Assembly: GCA_041651995.1 (NCBI GenBank)
Contig: JBAZID010000001.1
Location: forward strand, 1-64,000
Source: Sulfuricella sp.
GTDB taxonomy: Bacteria > Pseudomonadota > Gammaproteobacteria > Burkholderiales > Sulfuricellaceae
Direction of reading: 5' to 3'
DNA length: 64,000 bases
Below the pieces are notes generated by a model that was not told the origin of the DNA, did no database searches, and saw only the letters and a list, made by a program, of their open reading frames with translations. Both the position numbers and the translations under genes were made by a program. Positions 1 through 6,471 of the stretch are shown in pieces; position 1 is the first letter of the stretch, and each line of letters begins with the position of its first letter.

Positions 1-1407
1 TTCTTTCGCGAGTCGATCCTCTTCTTCACGAGCCTTGCGCTCGGCCTCTTCCTTGGCCTTGCGCTCGGCCTCTTCGCGAGCCGCGCGTTCAGCTTCTTCC
101 CGTGCCTTGCGCTCAGCTTCTTCCCGGGCCAAGCGTGCTTCCTCTTCCCGTGCCAGACGTTCCGCCTCTTCCCTGGCGGCACGCTCGGCTTCCTCTTTCG
201 CGAGTCGTTCCTCTTCTTCACGAGCCTTGCGCTCGGCCTCTTCCTTGGCCTTGCGCTCAGCTTCTTCCCGGGCGAGGCGTGCTTCCTCTTCCCGGGCCAG
301 ACGCTCCGCCTCTTCCCTGGCAGCACGCTCGGCTTCCTCTTTCGCGAGCCTTTCCTCTTCTTCACGAGCTAGGCGCTCGGCTTCTTCCCTGGCCTTGCGC
401 TCCGCCTCTTCGCGAGCCGCGCGTTCAGCTTCTTCCCGGGCCAGACGCTCCGCCTCTTCCCTGGCGGCACGTTCTGCCTCCGCTTTCGCGAGTCGTTCCT
501 CTTCTTTACGAGCCAGGCGCTCGGTCTCTTCCTTGGCCTTGCGTTCAGCTTCTTCACGGGCGAGGCGTGCTTCCTCTTCCCGGGCCAGACGCTCCGCCTC
601 TTCCCTGGCGGCACGCTCGGCTTCCGCTTTCGCGAGCCTTTCCTCTTCTTCACGAGCCAGGCGCTCGGTCTCTTCCTTGGCCTTGCGTTCGGCTTCTTCA
701 CGGGCGAGGCGTGCTTCCTCTTCCCGTGCCAAACGCTCCGCCTCTTCCCTGGCAGCACGTTCTGCTTCCGCTTTCGCGAGCTGTTCCTCTTCTTCACGAG
801 CCTGGCGCTCGGCTTCTTCCTTGGCCTTGCGCTCCGCTTCTTCACGGGCCTGACGTTCCGCCTCTTCCCTGGCCTTGCGCTCAGCCCGTTCGCGCGCTTT
901 GGTTTCTTCTTGCTCTTTCGCCTTGCGTCTGGCGCTTTCCTTTACTTTTTCCTCGATCTGCAGCAGTTGCTCGGCTTCCTCTCTTTGAGCCGACTGGCTG
1001 GATTCCCTGCGCAGTTTTTCCTCAACATCGTCAAATGACAGCAACTCTTCTTCCACGTCCATCTTGTTGGCGGATTTCTGTTTCGCCATTGCCTCCATGA
1101 ATACCTGGGTATCCTCGACAGCAACGTGTATGCCCTGAGGCGCGAGCGGCGAAGCGTTGATTGTGAACTGAGGGTTCTGGACTGCCCAGGATTCGCGAAT
1201 CAGCCTGTCCCGCAACAGTCCTTCCATTTCGATCAGGAATTTCTTTTCCTTCATCCCTGATGCCGCCAGCACCAGTTCAGTCGTGGTAATTCCATCTATC
1301 AGCGCGAGTATTTTTTGCGCGGAACTTGCAAAGATACCCCAGCGCCCCTTGGATTCGATAACGCCTTTGGGGGTTTTTTCGAAGATGGTTTGTTTGTCAA
1401 TTGACAT
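1..1407 (-). CDS. Protein with conserved N-terminus and long Glu/Arg-rich helix (3' end cut by window)
   Basis: The reading frame is open from an ATG at 1407 down to base 1, so at least 469 residues are visible and the C-terminus is missing. The first 130 residues or so form a non-repetitive, mostly helical region beginning MSIDKQTIFEKTPKG, followed by a low-complexity stretch of AREEAERL-type octads. The DNA shows a 144-bp (48-residue) higher-order repeat: the same CTTCCCTGG-containing unit recurs near 158, 302, 446, 590 and 734. High, regularly spaced Glu and Arg suggest a rigid single alpha-helix or a TolA-like coiled coil. No signal peptide is seen. I do not recognise the N-terminal domain and cannot assign a function; a scaffold or spacer role is inference. 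Long open frames on the opposite strand here are compositional shadows. Confidence 0.75.
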   Translation of the reverse strand, partial: MSIDKQTIFEKTPKGVIESKGRWGIFASSAQKILALIDGITTTELVLAASGMKEKKFLIEMEGLLRDRLIRESWAVQNPQFTINASPLAPQGIHVAVEDTQVFMEAMAKQKSANKMDVEEELLSFDDVEEKLRRESSQSAQREEAEQLLQIEEKVKESARRKAKEQEETKARERAERKAREEAERQAREEAERKAKEEAERQAREEEEQLAKAEAERAAREEAERLAREEEARLAREEAERKAKEETERLAREEEERLAKAEAERAAREEAERLAREEEARLAREEAERKAKEETERLARKEEERLAKAEAERAAREEAERLAREEAERAAREEAERKAREEAERLAREEEERLAKEEAERAAREEAERLAREEEARLAREEAERKAKEEAERKAREEEERLAKEEAERAAREEAERLAREEEARLAREEAERKAREEAERAAREEAERKAKEEAERKAREEEDRLAKE

Positions 1408-1799
1408 GCTTGTTAATCCGGGCAGACGTTCCAAAACGCAGAGATCACAAAAATCACCTCGATTTTATGACAAACATCGTGTGAAGGCACAAGGCCATGA
1501 CAGAAGCGGCTTTATTTTTTCAATACTACTCTTTTGCCCCGGAATTTTGCTTAAACAATACGTCAGGAAAAGACCTTCCCCTGTCCAGGCCTTCCCTGAG
1601 ACTGGATGTATTTCAATCTACAGTCAATACCCGATTGTTTTGATCAACTATCGCGCTATATTTGTCACATGGACATTGGCCGTCCAGGCAACGAATGAAA
1701 GCTTGCGAAGCTGAAGCCAGTGCCCATGAGAAGCGAAGAGTTTTCGCGAACTCGATACAGCATCACTTCGATTCGTTATTGAAATAAAAGGAGATCAAA
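1408..1799. other. Intergenic region between divergent genes, no gene seen
   Basis: About 390 bp separate the start of the repeat protein (minus strand) from the gene at 1800 (plus strand). The DNA is more AT-rich than its surroundings and must hold both divergent promoters. I see no convincing -35/-10 pair, no RNA gene and no member of the palindromic repeat families found elsewhere in the window. Confidence 0.5.
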
Positions 1800-2216
1800 A
1801 TGAAAGCAGCTCACATCGACTATTCGGGCATGGATCTGGATTACAGGATGGCCAGCGGACTGGCTGCCACTTTAGCCGACAAGGACCCCTACATCATCGA
1901 GCCGGTCATGGTTGCCTGGCACGACAAGAAGGCATCCCGGATGTCCCCGGTGATCGAGGGCGCCGACATCAATACCCGCTGGCACGACTACGGTGAAAGC
2001 CATGGCGGCAAGCTTGAGATCGACGTCAATGGCGAGTTCGATTTCATCTTTGCGGATTCCAGCGCCTTCGAGCCATACGGCCCCAGCCCTTACATCAACC
2101 TGCAGGACAAGAGCGGCAACGAGTATCTGTGCCAGATCAATGCACTGCGCGATCCGCATGATCCGAGCAAAGAAGCATGCGTGGTGCTGGACGACTGGAC
2201 CAGCAAGTTGACCTAG
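1800..2216 (+). CDS. Small conserved protein, possibly AF1514-like
   Basis: This encodes 138 residues with no signal peptide and no membrane segment. The start is well supported: AAGGAGATCAAA precedes the ATG. The sequence is acidic and rich in Asp and aromatic residues, with a central segment (DKDPYIIEPVMVAWHDKKA) that looks like a conserved core. I associate this pattern loosely with the small AF1514-type family of unknown function, but cannot confirm that without a search. The next gene, a YflT-like stress protein, lies 77 bp downstream on the same strand and may be co-transcribed. No catalytic motif can be identified. Confidence 0.7.
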   Translation: MKAAHIDYSGMDLDYRMASGLAATLADKDPYIIEPVMVAWHDKKASRMSPVIEGADINTRWHDYGESHGGKLEIDVNGEFDFIFADSSAFEPYGPSPYINLQDKSGNEYLCQINALRDPHDPSKEACVVLDDWTSKLT

Positions 2217-2293
2217 CGCCTTTCAAGCCGGGCCATTCCCTTGAGGCGGACAGATCGGCCAGCCCAGCGCTTGCCGGCAAGGAGAGACATATC

Positions 2294-2662
2294 ATGTCAG
2301 CATACAATTCACTTATTGCCACTTATGCGAACCACAACCTGGCCAGGGCTACTGTCCTGAAACTTCAGGATGCGGGGTTCGACACGAGCAAACTTTCCAT
2401 CGTCGCCAGGGATGAAGACAACCCCCTGGCCGGGGCTGAAGTTTTGACTTCGCTGCGCGAACTTGGCGGCGAGCAATTCAGCTGCATTCCCAGAGAGAAC
2501 ATCCCTGATTACGAAGATGAGCTGAAAGCCGACAGGATGCTCATTGTGGCGCATGGGACGCCGGACGAGATTGCCCGGGCCAGACACATCATTGATTCAA
2601 CCCACCCCGGGGGATGGGATGGAAACGTGGGCTGCGCGGTTTTCTATGGCTGCATGGAATAG
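2294..2662 (+). CDS. General stress protein 17M/YflT-like domain protein
   Basis: The 122-residue product starts at the ATG at 2294, preceded by AAGGAGAGACAT. An in-frame upstream start at 2177 would overlap the previous gene and has no ribosome binding site. The N-terminus (LIATYANHNLARATVLKLQ, then AGFDTSKLSIVARD) matches the pattern of the YflT heat-induced stress domain: a beta strand, a helix carrying an Ala-rich face, then K-L-S-I-V. Such domains occur in general stress proteins of Bacillus and in many proteobacterial proteins; their biochemical role is not established. The C-terminus adds a short tail containing two Cys residues. Together with the preceding small gene it may form a stress-inducible pair, which is inference. 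Confidence 0.75.
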   Translation: MSAYNSLIATYANHNLARATVLKLQDAGFDTSKLSIVARDEDNPLAGAEVLTSLRELGGEQFSCIPRENIPDYEDELKADRMLIVAHGTPDEIARARHIIDSTHPGGWDGNVGCAVFYGCME

Positions 2663-2755
2663 CGTACTCAGCTAGCGGTAAATTCGGCTTGTACCCTGAC
2701 AGGAACTGCGGCAAAGTAAGCCCAATCGTTACCTGTCTGAAGCTGTGGGAGCAAA

Positions 2756-4111
2756 ATGTTCAAGTTGCTGCGTTTTTATTCGATAGCCAGCTTCATCAGC
2801 ATTTTTATCACCGCGGCCCTTCTTACCCTGTTCTACCGCGAGGTAACCATCCACTGGATTAGCCAGCTTGCGGAAAAGAGCAATACCGCACTGGCGCAGA
2901 CGGCGCTGAATTCCATCCGGCCCGCACTCATGCGATATCTGGATGCGGAGGCGAGCGCCACCCCGCAAGGAGCCGCGCCGCAGAAATTCCCGGCCGAACT
3001 GGCCGCCGCCATCGAAAACGTGATGCGTGACACGCCGGTCATCCGCTTCAAGATTTACAATCGCAACGGAGTGGTTGCCTTTGCGTCCAACCCCAGCCAG
3101 ATCGGGACAGATCAGAGCAGGAATGCCGGCTTCATGGCGGCGATCGGCGGCACGCTTGCCAGCAGCCTCATTTACCGCGACCGTTTCAACCCCTTCGACA
3201 AGGTCACCGAGGAAGACAACCTGCTGCAGACCTACATTCCGGTGCGCAGCGGCCGGGCTGGGCCGACTCTGGGCGTATTCGAGATCTATACCGACGTGAA
3301 CCAGATGGTGCACGAGAACGAGCGTTCCCTGTTCATCATCCTGCTGGGCGGCGAGCTGATCATGGCCACCCTGTTTGTCACCCTGGTGCTGGTTGTGCGG
3401 CGCGCCAACCAGCATCTTGACAGGCAGCAACAAGGCATCCGCAAAAGAGCGGCGACGCTGGAAATACTCTCGAACCGCTTGCTGGACAGCGACGAGCAGG
3501 AGAAAAAGAAAATTGCTTTTGAACTGCACGAGGGGCTGGCCCAGACCCTCGCGGCGATCAAGGCCAACGTGGAGAACAGCCGGTTCCTCATCGGCACCGG
3601 CAACGAGAATGCCAAGGCCCTGGAATCGATCGTGCCGGTGATTCAGGGCGCCATTCAGGAGGTCCGCAGCATCGCCACGGAACTGCGGCCTTCCAGCCTG
3701 GACGATCTCGGGCTGACCCCGACGATCAACTGGTTCTGCCGCGAATTCGAGCGTCTGCACCCGGGGATCCAGGTTGAACTGGCGCTTCCGGACACGGATG
3801 AAAAAATCCCCGCAGCGCTGAAAATCGTCATCTACCGCATCATCGAGTCAGCATTCGAGAACATCGCGGAACATGCGCATACCCACTGGATTCAACTTGC
3901 CCTGCGGATTGAAAACGATTCTGTCACGCTAAAAATCAGCGGCGCTCCGGAAGATTTACCGGCGCGGCAGGAACCGCGCCCGGACCTGCAATTGCGCTTT
4001 GCCGAGGAGCAGGAGCGCACGCTGCTGTCGAGCGGGATTTTCTCGGCCACGCAGGATCTGATCGGGACAATCACCCTGACCTCGTCCTGGCCAATCCAGG
4101 GAATGGCTTGA
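2756..4111 (+). CDS. Membrane sensor histidine kinase, NarX/HisKA_3 type, with degenerate ATPase domain
   Basis: This 451-residue protein has an N-terminal membrane segment (about 8-27), a periplasmic sensor region, a second membrane segment (about 195-220), and a HisKA_3 dimerisation domain with the phosphoacceptor His at 258 in ELHEGLAQTL. The following LRPSSLDDLGL motif is typical of NarL-partner kinases. The C-terminal ATP-binding domain is unusual: the N box is weak (ESAFENIAEHAH), the DDGxGF-type G1 box is absent (LKISGAPEDLPARQ instead), and the G2 region is not recognisable. It may therefore bind ATP poorly or act as a phosphatase or heterodimer partner. The likely cognate LuxR-type regulator lies convergent, 19 bp away, instead of in tandem. 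The start has a weak ribosome binding site (GGGAGCAAA). Confidence 0.85.
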   Translation: MFKLLRFYSIASFISIFITAALLTLFYREVTIHWISQLAEKSNTALAQTALNSIRPALMRYLDAEASATPQGAAPQKFPAELAAAIENVMRDTPVIRFKIYNRNGVVAFASNPSQIGTDQSRNAGFMAAIGGTLASSLIYRDRFNPFDKVTEEDNLLQTYIPVRSGRAGPTLGVFEIYTDVNQMVHENERSLFIILLGGELIMATLFVTLVLVVRRANQHLDRQQQGIRKRAATLEILSNRLLDSDEQEKKKIAFELHEGLAQTLAAIKANVENSRFLIGTGNENAKALESIVPVIQGAIQEVRSIATELRPSSLDDLGLTPTINWFCREFERLHPGIQVELALPDTDEKIPAALKIVIYRIIESAFENIAEHAHTHWIQLALRIENDSVTLKISGAPEDLPARQEPRPDLQLRFAEEQERTLLSSGIFSATQDLIGTITLTSSWPIQGMA

Positions 4112-4130
4112 GCCGCTTGCCCGTGGAAAA

Positions 4131-4787
4131 TCAGGTCGCAACCAGACCCTTTTCTATCGCATAGGCGGTCAGCGTGGACGCATTGTGCAGGTCGAGTTTC
4201 TTCATCAGGTTGGAGCGGTGCTTTTCGACCGTCTTGACGCTCAGGCAGAAGTAATCGGCGATGTACTTGTTGGGATGCCCCTCGGCCACCAGTTTCAGCA
4301 CTTCCCGCTCGCGGTGGGTGAGAGAGTCCCAGGTGCTGGAAGGGCCGGGAGAACTGCCCGCTCCCAGGTAGCCGTTGATCACCTTGCCCGAGATATCGGG
4401 ACTCAGGTAGGTCTTGCCGTTCAGCACGCTGCGGATGGCCACGCGCAATTCGTCGTGCGTGGCATCCTTGAGAATATAGCCGTCGGCGCCGGCGCGCAGG
4501 CTTTCGTGGATGTACTCGTCGGTCTTGTGGATGGTGAGCACCAGCACGCGGGTTTCCGGGTAGCGCCGCTTGATGTCGCGTATCGCCTCGATACCGTTCA
4601 TGCCCGGCATGGAAAGATCCATCAGCACCAGATGCGGCATCAGCGTACCGATCGACTGGACCGCGTCGCGGCCATTGTCCGCCTCGCCCACAATCTCGAT
4701 ATCCGGGTCCTGGGTCAGCAATGCCCGCAGGCCGGCCCGGAGCAGGGTATGGTCTTCGACGATCAGAATGCGCTGTTTTTTCGACAT
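4131..4787 (-). CDS. LuxR/NarL-family response regulator
   Basis: This is a 218-residue regulator. The receiver domain (1-120) keeps the acidic pair E11-D12, phosphoacceptor D57 (LVLMDLSMPG), the conserved Thr85 and Lys107. A LuxR-type helix-turn-helix follows at about 150-215 (LTHREREVLKLVAEGHPNK, then KTVEKHR). The ATG at 4787 is chosen over one 21 bp upstream because GGTGGAGAGAATC directly precedes it. The gene faces the degenerate HisKA_3 kinase at 2756-4111; the NarL-type match between kinase and regulator suggests they are partners, though the convergent arrangement is atypical. Target genes cannot be deduced. A CACGGAG repeat element fills the region upstream of its start. Confidence 0.93.
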   Translation of the reverse strand: MSKKQRILIVEDHTLLRAGLRALLTQDPDIEIVGEADNGRDAVQSIGTLMPHLVLMDLSMPGMNGIEAIRDIKRRYPETRVLVLTIHKTDEYIHESLRAGADGYILKDATHDELRVAIRSVLNGKTYLSPDISGKVINGYLGAGSSPGPSSTWDSLTHREREVLKLVAEGHPNKYIADYFCLSVKTVEKHRSNLMKKLDLHNASTLTAYAIEKGLVAT

Positions 4788-4815
4788 GATTCTCTCCACC
4801 TTTCTCACAATAGAT

Positions 4816-5046
4816 CCTAAAAAAGCAGTTAACCACGGAGGGCACGGAGAACACGGAGCAAGAACACTTCGGCAAACTCAGTGCATCGCAATAGATTGCA
4901 TGATATTTGTTATCACCCGTTGGGTGAGGTCATAAACTTCCACAAACAGCCTTTGCGAGTTGGGCGACAAGCCGCCCATCCCTGCCTACCCCGCTTCTCC
5001 GTGTACTCCGTGCCCTCCGTGGTTATCGAACTGAGGTCTTTTGGAT
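4816..5046. repeat. CACGGAG-family inverted-repeat element, copy 1
   Basis: This noncoding element of about 230 bp is bounded by long inverted arms built from three tandem 9-mers (CACGGAGGG, CACGGAGAA, CACGGAG). The left edge reads AAGCAGTTAACCACGG and the right edge CCGTGGTTATCGAACTGAGG. The core carries TAGATTGCATGAT and GCGAGTTGGGCGACAAG. Two close relatives lie at 22779-22988 and 62557-62716, and a diverged one at 27328-27460. No open reading frame is present, so it resembles a MITE or REP-like element. It fills the gap between the regulator start and the last pseudopilin gene. Confidence 0.85.
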
Positions 5047-5064
5047 GATAGCTGACGGCCCGTT

Positions 5065-5601
5065 TCAATGCTGCTTCAACACGCCGCCGGAAGCCTGCCC
5101 CTGGTCATACATGAACACCCATTCCGAATACTTTGCACGCCCCTCGAACTTCGCGTCCACCAGGCGGAAACCGCTCTTCTTCAGCGGCTCCTCTTCTGAC
5201 AGGCTGTGCACCCCGAAAATCTCCCCGTTCGGCCCCTTGATCAATCCCCACTGGCTGCTGCCGGTTATCGGGTCGGCATAAATTTTCCGCAGATAGCGCT
5301 TTACTCCGGGATGACGAGGGTCCTTCAGCAGCTCGTCCAGGCTCAGCGGGAAACGCCTGGCATTGCCCGGCGTATGCAGATTATACAAATTGAAAGCACG
5401 CCGGAACTGGTCGCCGGCGAAGAGCAGCTCCTGTTCCTTTTCGCGCTTCAGCACCATGTGCCAGACTTCCCCGGCGGTGGCGAGCACGAACCCCATGGCG
5501 GCGATGACCGCCAGCAGCACGAAATAGGTGAACCCGCCTTCACGGCGCGCATGCCGCAAGCATACACGGGTTTCCCGGCTTCTTTTACCTGTTTCCTGCA
5601 T
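5065..5601 (-). CDS. Pseudopilin-like protein
   Basis: This 178-residue protein is the last gene of the secretion operon. A basic leader ends in RREGGFTYFVLLAVIAAMG, a type IV prepilin-like site, although the usual Glu at mature position +5 is replaced (FTYFV instead of FTLIE). A hydrophobic helix follows, then a soluble region with FPLSLDELLKDPRHPG and YADPITGSSQWG, which resemble the pseudopilin motif around the periodic Pro and Asp residues. The start codon overlaps the stop of the upstream pseudopilin gene by one base (TAATG), showing tight coupling. The absence of Glu5 is typical of tip (GspK-like) pseudopilins, but the size is smaller than GspK; its exact position in the pseudopilus is unknown. 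Confidence 0.8.
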   Translation of the reverse strand: MQETGKRSRETRVCLRHARREGGFTYFVLLAVIAAMGFVLATAGEVWHMVLKREKEQELLFAGDQFRRAFNLYNLHTPGNARRFPLSLDELLKDPRHPGVKRYLRKIYADPITGSSQWGLIKGPNGEIFGVHSLSEEEPLKKSGFRLVDAKFEGRAKYSEWVFMYDQGQASGGVLKQH

Positions 5602-5984
5602 TACCAGTCCTTGTATTCCGTGCCATCGCGCGCAGTTCCGGGAGCGCCGCTGCGGAGGTCGAAAACAACCCCCTTTTCCGGCACATCGGGGGCCACGATG
5701 ACCCAGGTCGCGCTGCTGTCGGTGATGGGGTCCAGCGGCAGGCTACGCAGGTATTTCCGGCTCACCAGCTGGTCCAGCGTATCGGGATATTTGCCGTTGT
5801 CGCCGTAATATTTATCCAGTGCGCCCCGCGTCAGGGAAAGATTCTCGCGCAGCACGGCCTCCCTGGATTTCTCCACGCTATTGAAATAGCGCGGCATGGC
5901 GAGGCTCAACAGCAGCGCGATCACCGCCATGACGATCACCAGCTCGATCAGGGTGAAGCCGGTATTTTTCGCTGGGCAGGTCAT
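5601..5984 (-). CDS. Type IV pilin-like pseudopilin, GspG-like
   Basis: The 127-residue product carries a clear prepilin peptidase site, NTGFTLIELVIVMAV, with Glu at +5 and a hydrophobic N-terminal helix. Downstream are the GspG-type elements LDKYYGDNGKYPDTLDQLV and LPLDPITDSSATW. The start at 5984 is preferred because it sits just after the upstream stop codon (TGAGACCATG); an ATG at 6014 would extend into the upstream gene. The protein is probably inserted in the inner membrane, cleaved by a prepilin peptidase not encoded here, and assembled into the pseudopilus. It belongs to the 10-gene secretion operon. Confidence 0.88.
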   Translation of the reverse strand: MTCPAKNTGFTLIELVIVMAVIALLLSLAMPRYFNSVEKSREAVLRENLSLTRGALDKYYGDNGKYPDTLDQLVSRKYLRSLPLDPITDSSATWVIVAPDVPEKGVVFDLRSGAPGTARDGTEYKDW

Positions 5985-5988
5985 GGTC

Positions 5989-6471
5989 TCACCAGTTCCG
6001 GTAGCTGATGCCATTCAGCCCGGTACCGGGCGCCAGCGAGTACACGTCAAAGACATCCTCCCCCGCTTCCGGCGCATCGAAACTGCTTGCGTAACTGCGC
6101 AGCCCCCAGGTTTCCTCGTCCGGCCTGGCCGGATCGTTGAAGGTCGGGTCGCGCGGAATGCGCCGCAGGAAAAAAATCCGCCTCTTGCCGTCCGGACTGC
6201 TGGCATCCTGCACCCCGTCCACCAGCACTTTCAGCGCCGGCGGATAACCCGATAGCTGGACGCCTTGCGTCACGCGCCCTTCGTCCACTGCCTGCCGGTA
6301 GGCATCGAGCGCGCTGCGGATCTGCCGCAAGGCCAGGCGCAATTCATTTTCCCGGCTGCGCTGCACCGCCAGCTCCGCCATCGGCAATACCACGCTCGCC
6401 AGCAGGCTGACGATGGCCACCGTGATGACCAGCTCGATCAGGGAGAATCCGGCCGGGGCGCGCCTGATCAT
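5989..6471 (-). CDS. Type IV pilin-like pseudopilin
   Basis: This 160-residue pseudopilin has the leader MIRRAPAGFSLIELVITVAI, with a prepilin peptidase site after Gly and Glu at +5. The globular part includes PDGKRRIFFLRRIPRDP and ends in GISYRNW, similar to the ends of its neighbour (GTEYKDW) and of GspG (ADIANW), so the three are probably paralogues within one pseudopilus. Its ATG overlaps the secretin stop codon by 4 bp (ATGA at 6468-6471), indicating translational coupling. Whether it is the major or a minor subunit cannot be told; the classic GspG lies at the other end of the operon. Confidence 0.87.
   Translation of the reverse strand: MIRRAPAGFSLIELVITVAIVSLLASVVLPMAELAVQRSRENELRLALRQIRSALDAYRQAVDEGRVTQGVQLSGYPPALKVLVDGVQDASSPDGKRRIFFLRRIPRDPTFNDPARPDEETWGLRSYASSFDAPEAGEDVFDVYSLAPGTGLNGISYRNW

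Noticed and set aside
35..1124. Several long open frames on both strands with Ser/Ala/Arg or Pro/Leu-rich repeats
   Set aside because: They are other-frame readings of the tandem array that encodes the Glu/Arg helix. Only the minus frame ending at base 1 has a normal N-terminus and an ATG outside the repeat.
4816..5046. Insertion sequence
   Set aside because: Arms and repeated copies are present, but there is no transposase frame and no target-site duplication that I can see, so it is called a MITE/REP-like repeat.
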